Assembly (NCBI RefSeq): GCF_900112245.1
Contig: NZ_FOYX01000001.1
Span: 1,785,856-1,849,855, forward strand
DNA from: Maribacter stanieri
Lineage (GTDB): Bacteria > Bacteroidota > Bacteroidia > Flavobacteriales > Flavobacteriaceae
Direction of reading: 5' to 3'
Length of the DNA: 64,000 nt
Numbering within the stretch: the first letter of the stretch is position 1; every line of letters begins with the position of its first letter. Made by a program: the position numbers and the translations under genes. Below are positions 52,212-61,677 of the stretch, piece after piece. Under the pieces are notes generated by a model, which did no database searches, was not told the DNA's origin, and was given only the letters and a program-made list of their open reading frames with translations.

Positions 52212-52775
52212 ATGGCACGTAAAAAACAATATAACGAAACTGAAGTCATAGATAAGGCCATGCGCTTGTTCTGGCGTAATGGCTATGAAAGCACATCGGT
52301 TCGTATGTTGGAGAAAGAAATGGGTATAAACCAGTTCTCTATTTATGCCAGCTTTAAAAATAAAGAAGGTGTATTCTTAGAAAGTATTAAACTTTATAAT
52401 ACTCAAATTAAAGCCATCACCAATACCTTAGAAAAATCTAATAATGGGGTAGAAGGTATTAAAGATTATTTTTTTGATTTTCTAGATTTTTCTAGAGAAG
52501 GTGCAATTTTCAAAGGATGTTTGGTTACCAATACGGTAAACGAAATTAAAGAAGATTCGAGTCCGGTTATTATGGCGGCTTTGAAACGTTTTTCTTCAAA
52601 TATTAGAGAACTTTTTGTAAGGAACCTAAAACAAGACGACTTAAGGGATGAAAAAGAAATAGAAGCACAAGCTGACTATTTAATGAACGCTCTTTTAGGT
52701 CTGTCAATTTCATCAAAAGTATTTAAAGAGGAACAGTTAAAAGGCATTATTAGGATTACATTTTTACACTTGTAG
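52212..52775 (+). CDS. TetR/AcrR-family transcriptional regulator
   Basis: The 187-residue protein has the TetR HTH in its first 50 residues (VIDKAMRLFWRNGYESTSVRMLEKEMGINQFSIYASFKNKEG) and a helical ligand domain. The pattern resembles YcdC/AcuR-type regulators of redox or xenobiotic responses. Palindromes before it and before the next gene suggest that it represses both. Confidence 0.9.
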   Translation: MARKKQYNETEVIDKAMRLFWRNGYESTSVRMLEKEMGINQFSIYASFKNKEGVFLESIKLYNTQIKAITNTLEKSNNGVEGIKDYFFDFLDFSREGAIFKGCLVTNTVNEIKEDSSPVIMAALKRFSSNIRELFVRNLKQDDLRDEKEIEAQADYLMNALLGLSISSKVFKEEQLKGIIRITFLHL

Positions 52776-52794
52776 CATTTTTTTTAATCAATAA

Positions 52795-52810
52795 CTAAGC
52801 GGTTGCTTAG
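52795..52810. promoter_or_regulatory. Perfect palindrome, candidate TetR operator for the downstream cluster
   Basis: CTAAGC, GGTT, GCTTAG: a perfect 6-bp inverted repeat 40 bases before the AhpD-like gene. Confidence 0.7.
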
Positions 52811-52850
52811 ATTTAACATAAATATAATAATTAATAGAAATAATAAGATT

Positions 52851-53399
52851 ATGACAATTTTAAAAGTACACGACATAGAATCTGCACCAGAAGGTAGCAA
52901 AGCATTATTAGAGAACTCTCAAAAATCATTTGGTATGATTCCTGGTTTGCATGGTGTATTGGCATCTTCTCCAAAAATTTTAGAAGCATACCAAACATTA
53001 CATCAGTTATTTACTGAAACTTCATTCAATAATGATGAGTTAACGGTAGTATGGCAAACAATCAACGTTGAACATGCATGTCATTATTGTGTGCCGGCAC
53101 ATACAGGTATTGCTAAAATGATGAAGGTTGATGATGCTATTACAGAAGCATTACGTAACGAAACTCCGTTAGCAGACGCAAAATTAGAAGCACTAAGAAC
53201 TATGACTTTAACTATAGTTCGTAACCGTGGTAATGTAACTCAAGAAGATTTAGATACTTTTTACGCTGCAGGTTATGGAGAGCAACAAGTGTTGGAAATT
53301 ATTTTAGGATTATCTCAAAAGGTAATTAGTAACTATACAAATCATATAGCGCATACACCTGTCGATGCAGCTTTTGAAAAGTTTGCATGGTCTAAATAA
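52851..53399 (+). CDS. AhpD-like carboxymuconolactone-decarboxylase-family protein
   Basis: The ATG at 52851 gives 182 residues. The AhpD-type redox motif is present as EHACHYCVPAHTGIAK. Family members are peroxidase-linked reductases. As the first gene after the TetR operator it is probably the primary target of that regulator. Confidence 0.85.
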   Translation: MTILKVHDIESAPEGSKALLENSQKSFGMIPGLHGVLASSPKILEAYQTLHQLFTETSFNNDELTVVWQTINVEHACHYCVPAHTGIAKMMKVDDAITEALRNETPLADAKLEALRTMTLTIVRNRGNVTQEDLDTFYAAGYGEQQVLEIILGLSQKVISNYTNHIAHTPVDAAFEKFAWSK

Positions 53400-53507
53400 T
53401 TGAGGTTTCAGTTTTCCCGGAAACCATATGTTGATTGAGTGATTAATTGTAGCCTTCTGTCTTTAAGGCAGAAGGTTATTTAATTTTAATAAACTAAATA
53501 CATCAAA

Positions 53508-54500
53508 ATGAAAAAAATAGCGATAAACGGAATGGGGCGTATTGGTCGCGCTTCTTTAAAAGTAATTTTGGATACTCCAGAATTAGAATTAGTAGCAGTA
53601 AACGATATCGTATCTATAGAGAATATTGCTTATTTATTGAAGTATGATTCAGTCTATGGTATTTATGAAAAGGAAGTTTTACATGATGAAAACAACCTTA
53701 TCATAGATGGTAAAAAAATACAATACAACTCGCAACGTAATCCTGAGGATTTGCCTTGGGCAGAACACAAAATTGATGTCGTTATTGAAAGTACCGGTTT
53801 CTTTACCAAGAGTGAAGATGCTAAAAAACACATTAAAGCAGGTGCTAAATCTGTAATTATATCTGCACCTACTAAAAGTGAAGACATACCAACGGTAGTA
53901 CATGGTGTAAATACCGAAGCTGGTGAGACTAATATATTCTCTTGTGCTAGTTGTACTACGAATAATATTAGCCCGGTTGTAGAAGTATTGGGTCGTAGAA
54001 TTGGTATCAAAAAAGCCATTATGACTACGGTGCATGCTTATACTGCCTCTCAAGGTATTGTTGATGCACCTTCTCAAAAGAACTTGAGAATGGGTCGTGC
54101 AGGTGCGGCAAATATTGTACCTACTTCAACAGGTGCGGCAATTGCAACTACTAAGGCATTACCAGAATTAGCTGGTAAGTTTGATGGTGTTGCATTACGT
54201 GTGCCAATTCCGGTAGGGTCAATGTCCGATTTAACTTTTGTTATGGAACGCGATGTAACTATTGAAGAGGTGAATGCTATCTTTAAAGAAGAAGCGGCAA
54301 CTGATAGATATAAAAATATTTTGGACACTACAGATGAGCCTTTGGTATCTTCTGATATTGTAAAGAATCCACATGCTTCAACGGTTGATTTAGGTATGAC
54401 TAGAGTAGTAGATGGCGATTTATTGAAAGTGATGACATGGTATGATAATGAATGGGGATTCACCAATCAAATGATACGTCAAATTCTAGCAGAAATTTAA
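53508..54500 (+). CDS. gap: Glyceraldehyde-3-phosphate dehydrogenase, type I
   Basis: The 330-residue protein has the NAD motif NGMGRIGRA and the active-site Cys149 in SCASCTTNN. The nearby cysteine usual at position 153 (CTTNC) is Asn153 here. The substrate-binding TGAAIATTKALPEL and the C-terminal WYDNEWG are intact. It converts glyceraldehyde 3-phosphate to 1,3-bisphosphoglycerate. It stands among redox genes, so it may be a stress-linked copy; other copies cannot be checked from this window. Confidence 0.97.
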   Translation: MKKIAINGMGRIGRASLKVILDTPELELVAVNDIVSIENIAYLLKYDSVYGIYEKEVLHDENNLIIDGKKIQYNSQRNPEDLPWAEHKIDVVIESTGFFTKSEDAKKHIKAGAKSVIISAPTKSEDIPTVVHGVNTEAGETNIFSCASCTTNNISPVVEVLGRRIGIKKAIMTTVHAYTASQGIVDAPSQKNLRMGRAGAANIVPTSTGAAIATTKALPELAGKFDGVALRVPIPVGSMSDLTFVMERDVTIEEVNAIFKEEAATDRYKNILDTTDEPLVSSDIVKNPHASTVDLGMTRVVDGDLLKVMTWYDNEWGFTNQMIRQILAEI

Positions 54501-54513
54501 ATTCAAATTAGAC

Positions 54514-54545
54514 ACAGAAGCTCCATTATTTTTTGGAGTTTCTGT
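54514..54545 (+). terminator. Hairpin after gap
   Basis: ACAGAAGCTCCA pairs with TGGAGTTTCTGT (one G-U pair) around an 8-base loop. The T run after it is weak, so termination may be partial. Confidence 0.55.
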
Positions 54546-54573
54546 TATCATATTAATTATAAAAATATTTACG

Positions 54574-54888
54574 ATGATAAAAGTATCTGTAATGTACCCG
54601 AACAGCGAAGGCGTAAAGTTCAATGCTGATTATTACAAAAACTCACATTTGCCAATGGTATCTAAATTGGTAGGTAGTGCATTAAAAGGATTAGAATTAG
54701 ATTTAGGAGTTGGTGGTAGAGCACCTGGTGAGGCTGCGCCTTATGTTGCAATTGCTCATTTAAAATTTGATGATGTTGCTTCGTTTCAAGCTGCTTTTGG
54801 TCCGCATGCAGCAACATTCGCTGACGACGTTAAGAATTACAGTAACGTGCAAGGAGAAATTCAAATTAGTGACTTGGTATCTTTCTAA
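54574..54888 (+). CDS. EthD-family protein
   Basis: The 104-residue protein has the EthD ferredoxin-like pattern: VSVMYPNSEGVKFNADYYKNSHLPMV and a C-terminal FGPHAATFADDVKNYSNV. Members are small dimeric proteins that often accompany catabolic or redox genes. It stands in the TetR-controlled cluster. Confidence 0.9.
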   Translation: MIKVSVMYPNSEGVKFNADYYKNSHLPMVSKLVGSALKGLELDLGVGGRAPGEAAPYVAIAHLKFDDVASFQAAFGPHAATFADDVKNYSNVQGEIQISDLVSF

Positions 54889-54961
54889 AGTCTTTATTGA
54901 TTCAAACAATAAATTGCTAGCAGTTGGTATAAGTTTTTAATAATTAGTTGAAAGATTACAT

Positions 54962-55621
54962 ATGGAAAATACAGATGTATCTATTGAAAAATTAGCGCAA
55001 CAGTGTTTCCTTGCAGTTTTTAGAACAGATTCTGATAAGCCTGGTTTTAAACATTTTAATTTAGGTAAGAATAGAAGTCCATTAGAGTTTAGAACTATAA
55101 TGACATCACTTAAAAAGGAACTGTCAAAATTAAGCGAAACCTACTTTGGTAAAAAACTAAGTTACCATTGGTTGGTTCGTTTTGATCAGCAGGTAAATAC
55201 CCCTTTTCATGTGGATAACGCAGCACATCAATCTTTCCTTTTGCTAGGTTACGAGCCCAGTGTTATAGAGAGTGAACTTCATATTGCAGATTATCATGAG
55301 TTTGCAAAAGAAAATGATAAAGACTTTTTAACAAATTTCACTCCGGTGTTTAAGGATGTCAAATCAATATTAGCGCCATTTACAACGAAATTGAAGTCAT
55401 TTGATAAAGAAGCGTATCACATTGTAATCATGAATAACAGCAGCCCTATGCTTTCGGCAGAAACGTTAGGCGTATATCATAAAGCGGTTATAGTGGAGCA
55501 GGATTTTAGTGAAAGTAGAATCGTGAACTCTATGGTTCTGAATATGACATCCGAAGAAAAAAATATTGAAGATCAAAAGCGAGAAGAAAGCTATTTAAAT
55601 TCTAATGTTATTAGTACATAG
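54962..55621 (+). CDS. Protein of unknown function with a possible 2-oxoglutarate/Fe(II) oxygenase pattern
   Basis: The 219-residue protein has HWLVRFDQQVNTPFHVDNAAHQS followed about 90 residues later by YHIVIMNNSS. A His-x-Asp and a distal His before an Ile/Val strand are what the double-stranded beta-helix of Fe(II) oxygenases shows. The rest gives no family. Assignment is tentative. It lies between EthD and a DsbA-like gene. Confidence 0.45.
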   Translation: MENTDVSIEKLAQQCFLAVFRTDSDKPGFKHFNLGKNRSPLEFRTIMTSLKKELSKLSETYFGKKLSYHWLVRFDQQVNTPFHVDNAAHQSFLLLGYEPSVIESELHIADYHEFAKENDKDFLTNFTPVFKDVKSILAPFTTKLKSFDKEAYHIVIMNNSSPMLSAETLGVYHKAVIVEQDFSESRIVNSMVLNMTSEEKNIEDQKREESYLNSNVIST

Positions 55622-55674
55622 TACTGGTGAAATTTTAGCAGGGATAAAAAATATAGACCATAAAGAATGTAATT

Positions 55675-56319
55675 ATGAGTAAAAAATTAAAAATAGATAT
55701 TGTATCTGATGTTGTATGCCCATGGTGTGCAATTGGCTACAAGAGATTAGAAAAAGCAATTGACGAACTAGGTATTCAAGATCAGGTAGAGATTGAATGG
55801 CAACCTTTTGAATTGAATCCGGGTATGCCACCAGAAGGTCAGAATATTACAGAACATATTACTGAAAAATATGGTTCTACCATAGAACAACAAAATGAGT
55901 CGCGCCAAAATATGACAGATATTGGCGAAGAACTTGGCTTTAAATTCGATTATTTTGATGACATGCGTATGTCAAACACTTTTGATGCTCATGTGTTATT
56001 GGAGTATGCAAAAGATTTTGGGAAACAAACGGAACTAAAATTGCGCTTAATGACTTCATTTTTTGGAGAAAGAAAAGATGTGTCTGATAGAGAGGTCTTA
56101 AAACAAGCATTAATAGAAGTGGGTTTAAATGCAGAGGAAGCATTGTCGAAATTAGATAATGAAGAAGCCCGTTATAAAGTAAGGAATAAACAGGGACAAT
56201 GGAAAAATATGGGTGTAAACTCCGTACCAACTATTGTATTTAACATGAAAAGTGCAATAACAGGTGCCCAACTCGTAGATAGTTTTAAACAAGTACTTTC
56301 TGAATTGATTGCTGAATAG
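55675..56319 (+). CDS. DsbA-family (FrnE-like) thiol oxidoreductase
   Basis: The 214-residue protein has a thioredoxin fold with the active site CPWC at Cys15 and Cys18 (VVCPWCAIGYKRLEKA) and a helical insertion. The cis-proline region is VNSVPTIVFN. It has no signal peptide, as for FrnE proteins, which act on cytosolic disulphides. It belongs to the same redox cluster. Confidence 0.93.
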   Translation: MSKKLKIDIVSDVVCPWCAIGYKRLEKAIDELGIQDQVEIEWQPFELNPGMPPEGQNITEHITEKYGSTIEQQNESRQNMTDIGEELGFKFDYFDDMRMSNTFDAHVLLEYAKDFGKQTELKLRLMTSFFGERKDVSDREVLKQALIEVGLNAEEALSKLDNEEARYKVRNKQGQWKNMGVNSVPTIVFNMKSAITGAQLVDSFKQVLSELIAE

Positions 56320-56329
56320 AAAATTAAAA

Positions 56330-57004
56330 ATGCAGGTGATGAATAAAGCAGATAAAAACAAAGGTGAACTAGATGCATTGTTAGAGGTAAAACGTCAAGG
56401 AGCATCGAAATTTACTGAAGAGAAAAGGAAGATTTATGCTGATGGTATTAAAAGTGTTGCAGCATCTGGGGTTCTTGAGAACGTTTTAAATATAGGAGAT
56501 AAGGCGCCTAATTTTAGTTTAAAAAATGCATTGGGTGCATCTGTTTTGTTATACGATGAATTAAAAAACGGTCCAGTTGTCTTAACATGGTACAGAGGTG
56601 GTTGGTGTCCTTATTGTAACATTACACTGCACTATTTACAAGAAAAACTTCCTGAAATTAAAGAAGCAGGCGCTATATTAATTGCCATTACACCAGAATT
56701 GCCAGATAATTCATTGTCTACTTCAGAGAAGAATAAGTTAGAATTTTCTGTTTTAAGTGATGTTGGTAATGTAGTAGGAAAAGAATATGGCGTAGTTTAT
56801 ACATTAACCGATGAGGTTGCTACTATTTATGAAGCAGGATTTGGGTTAAGTGAAGTAAATGGAGATCATAGTAATGAACTGCCTTTGGCTGCGACTTATG
56901 TAATCGATACTGATGCTGTTATTCAATATGCTTTTTTAGATGCTGATTACACAGAAAGAGCAGAAGTGACGGATATCGTAGAGGCATTACATAAGCTGAA
57001 ATAA
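56330..57004 (+). CDS. Peroxiredoxin-like protein (AhpC/TSA family)
   Basis: From the ATG at 56330 the product has 224 residues; the next ATG at 56339 is also possible. The redoxin core GDKAPNFSLKNALG and the motif WYRGGWCPYCNITL carry the peroxidatic cysteine plus a second cysteine three residues on. It probably reduces peroxides. The start lies 11 bases after the DsbA stop. Confidence 0.9.
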   Translation: MQVMNKADKNKGELDALLEVKRQGASKFTEEKRKIYADGIKSVAASGVLENVLNIGDKAPNFSLKNALGASVLLYDELKNGPVVLTWYRGGWCPYCNITLHYLQEKLPEIKEAGAILIAITPELPDNSLSTSEKNKLEFSVLSDVGNVVGKEYGVVYTLTDEVATIYEAGFGLSEVNGDHSNELPLAATYVIDTDAVIQYAFLDADYTERAEVTDIVEALHKLK

Positions 57005-57034
57005 ATTAATATTTAACCACCAATAGTGTTAACC

Positions 57035-57385
57035 ATGAAAAGAGATAGAATCATTTATTACATAGCAACTGGTATTTTTAGTTTGGTGATATTATTTTCC
57101 GCAGGCATGTATTTTTTTAATCACGAATTTATAAAAGGTGCTTTCGTAAAATTGGGCTATCCTACGTATTTAATTTACCCATATGCTACGGCAAAATTGG
57201 TTGGTTTATTTGCTATTTGGAACCCTAAATTTCACATTTTAAAAGAGTGGGCGTATGCTGCATTTTTCTTTGCGGTAACATTAGCATTTTTCGCTCATAT
57301 TATGGTAAGTGATGGGGAGCAGATGGCAGCTGCTATTGCTTTGGTTTCATTGGTTGTTTCTTATATCTTTAGTAAAAGAATATAG
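57035..57385 (+). CDS. DoxX-like membrane protein
   Basis: The ATG gives 116 residues with four membrane segments. The segment LGYPTYLIYPYATAKLVGLFAIW is typical of DoxX-like proteins, which accompany redox functions. It lies 31 bases after the peroxiredoxin-like gene in the same cluster. Confidence 0.85.
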   Translation: MKRDRIIYYIATGIFSLVILFSAGMYFFNHEFIKGAFVKLGYPTYLIYPYATAKLVGLFAIWNPKFHILKEWAYAAFFFAVTLAFFAHIMVSDGEQMAAAIALVSLVVSYIFSKRI

Positions 57386-57411
57386 AAAACTTATAAAAAA
57401 AGAATATTGCT

Positions 57412-58125
57412 ATGATCGAAACTAGAGAAGATAAAATTTCTAAAAATATTCGTCCAAAAGTCCTATTCTTTGATGTTAATGAGACGCTTCTTGATCTTAC
57501 GATCATGAAAAAAGAAGTAGGTGAAGTGTTGGGCGGTAGAGAAGATTTACTCCCGCTTTGGTTTACAACAATGTTACAGTATTCATTAGTGGTGTCTGCA
57601 GGCGGACAATATAAACCATTTGGACATATAGGAGCTGCTGCATTACAAATGGTAGCTGCAAATAATGATATAGTTATTACAGAAAGCGAAGCTCGTAAAA
57701 CTATTGCCGAAGCTATGGGCAACTTGCCACCACATACTGAAGTAAAGGAAGCATTGTTGCAATTGAAGAAAGCAGGTTATAAACTAGTGGCATTCACTAA
57801 CTCATCTAAAGAAGGTTTAACCAAGCAATTTAAAAGTGCAGGATTAACGGAGTATTTCGATGAGATGCTAAGCGTTGAACCTACAGGAAAATTTAAACCA
57901 TTTACAGATACCTATGGTTGGGGGGCGAAAAAAATGGGAGTTGAACTAGACGAATGTATGCTTATAGCAGCACACGGTTGGGATGTAGCCGGAGCCTTAT
58001 GGGCTGGCTGGCGAGCAGCATTTATTAGTAGACCGGGTAAACAGCCATTTCCGTTATCAACAGAGACAGAAATTTCAGAATCTAATTTACAACGGGTAGC
58101 AGACATTCTTGTTGCTTATACTTAA
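57412..58125 (+). CDS. Haloacid dehalogenase type II (HAD superfamily)
   Basis: The 237-residue protein has the HAD motifs: VLFFDVNETLLDL (nucleophile Asp in FDVNE), FTNSS (motif II), KFKPFTDTYGWGAKKM (motif III lysine) and AAHGWDVAGA (motif IV). The DVNET variant and the AHGWD motif match L-2-haloacid dehalogenases. The natural substrate in this cluster is unknown. Confidence 0.9.
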   Translation: MIETREDKISKNIRPKVLFFDVNETLLDLTIMKKEVGEVLGGREDLLPLWFTTMLQYSLVVSAGGQYKPFGHIGAAALQMVAANNDIVITESEARKTIAEAMGNLPPHTEVKEALLQLKKAGYKLVAFTNSSKEGLTKQFKSAGLTEYFDEMLSVEPTGKFKPFTDTYGWGAKKMGVELDECMLIAAHGWDVAGALWAGWRAAFISRPGKQPFPLSTETEISESNLQRVADILVAYT

Positions 58126-58228
58126 GAGTATAAATATATATTACCATATTATTGGCACCACACATAGCTTATGAGTGGTGCCTTTTCTTTATTGAAAAGG
58201 TGCAGAATTGGATAGTAGGTAGATTATG

Positions 58229-58236
58229 TATCTTTG
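58229..58236 (+). promoter_or_regulatory. Promoter of the lipoprotein gene
   Basis: TATCTTTG matches TANNTTTG; TTG at 58208-58210 gives the -33 element with an 18-base spacer. The ATG lies 28 bases downstream. Confidence 0.65.
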
Positions 58237-58264
58237 CCGTACCATTAACTAAAGATGATATTAC

Positions 58265-58915
58265 ATGTTTAAAAAAACACTATTTGTTGCGCTTACTTTC
58301 CTTTTATTAACTTCTTGTTGGAAAGATAAAAGCCCTGAAGACCTTATTCGTTTAAAAGATAAATTTAAGTCTCAAGTGAACGATTTTGAAAGCAAGAAAG
58401 AAACTGCCAATAAAAACGTTAACAAAGGCTTAGAATCTTTAAATGCATTAAAAAGCGCTTTAGAAGATACTAAAAATGAAGATAAAGAATTCGCCAAAGT
58501 ATATGGTGATTGGGAGAAGGTAGATCGCCGTGTTCAGAATTTGAACAAAGAATACGAAGATTTAAAGGAAAAAGCTTCTAACTTATTCACAGCTATGGAA
58601 ACTCAGACCAATAGCCTAAGTGATGAAAAGAGTAAAAAAACACTTTTAGGTGCCATAGAAAAAGCGCGTACCAAGTATAATGGCACTTTGGCTAACACTT
58701 CAAAAGCTATTGATAAGTTGAAACTTTTACATGGCGATGCCCTAGAGGTAGTAAAAGCCCTAGAAGTAGCTGCTGCACTAAATTCTTTTGATAATATTAA
58801 TGATCAAATGAAAAGTATAGAAGGTCGTGTAGATGGCATTATGCAAGAGTTGAATGTTGCCGTTGTAGAAAGTAAAAAATTGTACGAGAAAAAGATTACA
58901 GAATTAGGAGAATAA
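58265..58915 (+). CDS. Coiled-coil lipoprotein of unknown function
   Basis: The 216-residue protein has a lipobox LTSC at Cys18 and is nearly all charged helix thereafter, with long heptad-like stretches (KSQVNDFESKKETANKNVNKG, NLNKEYEDLKEKA). It is a periplasmic or surface coiled coil. It has its own promoter and a terminator. Confidence 0.8.
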   Translation: MFKKTLFVALTFLLLTSCWKDKSPEDLIRLKDKFKSQVNDFESKKETANKNVNKGLESLNALKSALEDTKNEDKEFAKVYGDWEKVDRRVQNLNKEYEDLKEKASNLFTAMETQTNSLSDEKSKKTLLGAIEKARTKYNGTLANTSKAIDKLKLLHGDALEVVKALEVAAALNSFDNINDQMKSIEGRVDGIMQELNVAVVESKKLYEKKITELGE

Positions 58916-59235
58916 CAACCCCTTTATTGATATGCTCAAAAAGCATATCATCTTTTACAAAACAGCAAGTGCAGAGTGGGTTAACCACAAAACATTTGCT
59001 GTTTTCTGTTTTAGATTTTCCATGTTTTTTACCCGACCTTAACAATTATATTATGGGTATAACATATAATTATGGTGCTTTAAGGATATAGCGTATGTCT
59101 ATTTCATTATTTTTTTACAGTTAAAAATCCCATAATATTTGTTAATGGATTTTGATGCCATGGTCTTAAAATGAGGTATATTCATTTGTTGAAATATATG
59201 TAGTTAATAACACCTTATTTTACTCCATATTTTAA
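58916..59235. other. Intergenic region with two hairpins
   Basis: No gene is seen. A terminator at 58928-58956 is followed by a two-tier hairpin at 58959-59005 (outer arms AAAACAGCAA/TTGCTGTTTT, inner arms GTGG/CCAC) with a T-rich tail. The remaining 230 bases before the kinase gene are AT-rich. Confidence 0.55.
58928..58956 (+). terminator. Terminator of the lipoprotein gene
   Basis: TGATATGCT, loop CAAAA, AGCATATCA, then a short T run. Confidence 0.75.
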
Positions 59236-61488
59236 ATGTCAATCATATTTATGAGTTCTACAATAACGAAGTTAAAGGCTTTAATTGCTTCCACTAAAAC
59301 ATATATTGTTTTATTGATAATGGCCGTAGGTTTGCTTCTTTATACCGTAGCCGTGGGATATCAGCAAGTGAAAAGACTGCATAAAACTGGCGGCTTGGTT
59401 TCTCACACACTTGAAGTGCAACGAGCTATTGTAGAATTATCCGCTAAATTTTTAGAGGTGGAATCTATTCAGTTTAAAAAATATTTTGAGAAAGACGAAA
59501 GTAATCTCTCTTCTATAGTGGTAACAGAATTAGGTCAGTCTCTAGAAAGATTAAAATTACTTACTGCGGACAATGAAGCGCAACAAGAAAAGGTTAAGGC
59601 ATTACAGCAATTGCGAGATAAAATCATTATTGAAATAGATAGCAGTAGTCTATTAGATACGGTCTCTGTAAAAGATACCGCTGCAATTGATTTTTCTAGT
59701 ATTGGCTATAAGCATGTTGACCGTATTTCAAAAATTGTAGCAGAATCTCAGGTTATAAAAGAAAGAATGTTAGCTGAGGAAAATTATTTAATGGTTGAGC
59801 GTAAAGAAGAATATACCTCTCAATCATTTTTAACCCCAATGTCTTCATTACTGGTAGCATTAACTGCATTAGGCATATTTATAATTGGCTTTATTAGCAT
59901 TTATAAGCAGAAAGGAGAAATTCAAGATGTCAACAGTCAGGTTTATAATCAAAACAAAAAATTACAGGAAACAGAAGAATTTTTAAAAGGTGTTTATAAA
60001 AGTTCAAATAATGTCATTAGCCATTTTGAGCCACTATTAGATGCAGATGGAGGGATAACCGATTTTCAATTTCGATATACTTCTAACGCAATTGAAAAGG
60101 TGACAGGTGCAGAGCAGGATGATATTATTGGGAAATCTCTTTTAGAAATGTACCCAATGGTAAAAGAAAACGGACTTTTTGATTTGATGAAAGAATGTTA
60201 TTTAAGTGGCGCGTCTCAAGAGCATGAAAGTGTTTATAGGTTTGAAGGGCAAAATAAATATATACAGAATACAGTAGTAAAATCTGCAAATGGTATTACC
60301 AATACCGCATGGGATACTACAAAGGTTAAGGAAGGTGAAAAAATATTACAAAAACTAAATGAAGAATTAAGCCTACAAAACACCATATTTAAGGAGGCGG
60401 AAAATGTTGCGGGTGTAGGAAGTTTTATTTGGTATTTAGATAATGGTAGCGCAACCGTATCAGATAACTTTTATAGAATTCTTGGAGTTGAACCCGATCA
60501 TTTTGAGGTTACTTTTAACAGCTATAAAGAATTCATCCATCCAGAGGATATTTCAATATTTGAGGCACTAAGTTGTAATAAAGAAGAAAATGGCGTGTCT
60601 ACTGTATTTACCTATAGGGTTCAGACCAAAAATAAAGGTGTTAGGTATCTGGATTTAAAAGGCAGGCGTATAGAGATTGATGATAGACCTGTATCTGTTG
60701 GTATAGTACAAGATATTACCAGTCGTGTAGAAAAAGATAGACAGCTAATTGATAGTTTTGAAAAATTGAAAATTAGTAATGAGGAACTAGAATCTTTTAA
60801 TAGAGTGGCAAGTCATGATTTGCAAGAGCCGTTAAGAAAGATTCAAATGTTTATATCTCGAATAGAGGATACAGGTAATAAAGGAATACCGGATGAGGTT
60901 CATGGGTATTTTTCTAAAATTAAATCTGCAACATTTAGAATGCGAGAATTGATTCAAAATCTGCTATCTTATTCGAGGATAGATAAGATCAATTCAAAAT
61001 TTGAGAATATTGCTTTAGATGATGTTATTACTAAAGTTGAAGATGAACTATCACAGTTAATAAAGGATACGGGTACTATTATTTCGTATGATAAATTGCC
61101 GGTAATTAATGGTATTCCATTTAAGATAGAGCAGTTGTGTACCAACCTTATCAGTAATTCTATAAAATATAGAAAAACCAATACATCCCCAATTATTGAC
61201 ATTACTTCAGTTCGATTACGAAATATTGAAATACCAGAGAATTTCGCTAAAAATTCTGAATACTATTACAAACTTTCATTTACCGATAACGGTATTGGAT
61301 TTGATCCCGAATTTGCAAGTAATATTTTTGAAGTTTTTCAAAGATTACATACAAAAACCGAGTACTCTGGAACAGGTATTGGACTCTCTATATGTAAAAA
61401 AATTGTAGAGAAGCATAATGGTTATATACATGCAATTGGTAAAAAAGATGAAGGTTCAACATTTGTTATATATCTACCAAGTAATTAA
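59236..61488 (+). CDS. Membrane sensor histidine kinase with two PAS domains
   Basis: The 750-residue protein has two membrane segments (about 20-40 and 200-222) around a helical extracytoplasmic sensor, two PAS-type domains (about 250-360 and 385-500) and a C-terminal kinase. The H box is ASHDLQEPLRK with His527; N box NLISNSIKYRK and G boxes DNGIGFDPEF and GTGIGLSICKK follow. A second ATG at 59251 is possible. No response regulator is adjacent; the orphan receiver at 13294 lies far away. Confidence 0.93.
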   Translation: MSIIFMSSTITKLKALIASTKTYIVLLIMAVGLLLYTVAVGYQQVKRLHKTGGLVSHTLEVQRAIVELSAKFLEVESIQFKKYFEKDESNLSSIVVTELGQSLERLKLLTADNEAQQEKVKALQQLRDKIIIEIDSSSLLDTVSVKDTAAIDFSSIGYKHVDRISKIVAESQVIKERMLAEENYLMVERKEEYTSQSFLTPMSSLLVALTALGIFIIGFISIYKQKGEIQDVNSQVYNQNKKLQETEEFLKGVYKSSNNVISHFEPLLDADGGITDFQFRYTSNAIEKVTGAEQDDIIGKSLLEMYPMVKENGLFDLMKECYLSGASQEHESVYRFEGQNKYIQNTVVKSANGITNTAWDTTKVKEGEKILQKLNEELSLQNTIFKEAENVAGVGSFIWYLDNGSATVSDNFYRILGVEPDHFEVTFNSYKEFIHPEDISIFEALSCNKEENGVSTVFTYRVQTKNKGVRYLDLKGRRIEIDDRPVSVGIVQDITSRVEKDRQLIDSFEKLKISNEELESFNRVASHDLQEPLRKIQMFISRIEDTGNKGIPDEVHGYFSKIKSATFRMRELIQNLLSYSRIDKINSKFENIALDDVITKVEDELSQLIKDTGTIISYDKLPVINGIPFKIEQLCTNLISNSIKYRKTNTSPIIDITSVRLRNIEIPENFAKNSEYYYKLSFTDNGIGFDPEFASNIFEVFQRLHTKTEYSGTGIGLSICKKIVEKHNGYIHAIGKKDEGSTFVIYLPSN

Positions 61489-61677
61489 TACTTCCACTAC
61501 TAATATTAAAATGTAGTTTCATTAGCTCTTTTATATTGTACTTCATATCTGTATAAACTTCATACTCTACTAGTTAATAAAATTTAATGGCGTATTTGAT
61601 TGTGGTAGTTATTACCATGATTAAATGGTTCATTTATAAAAAGTTACTTTTAAGACTTTATAAGTACAACTATAGAA

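Noticed and set aside
53663-54466. Three long frames opposite gap
   Set aside because: They mirror the codon pattern of a highly expressed gene and have no signal, motif or regulatory context.
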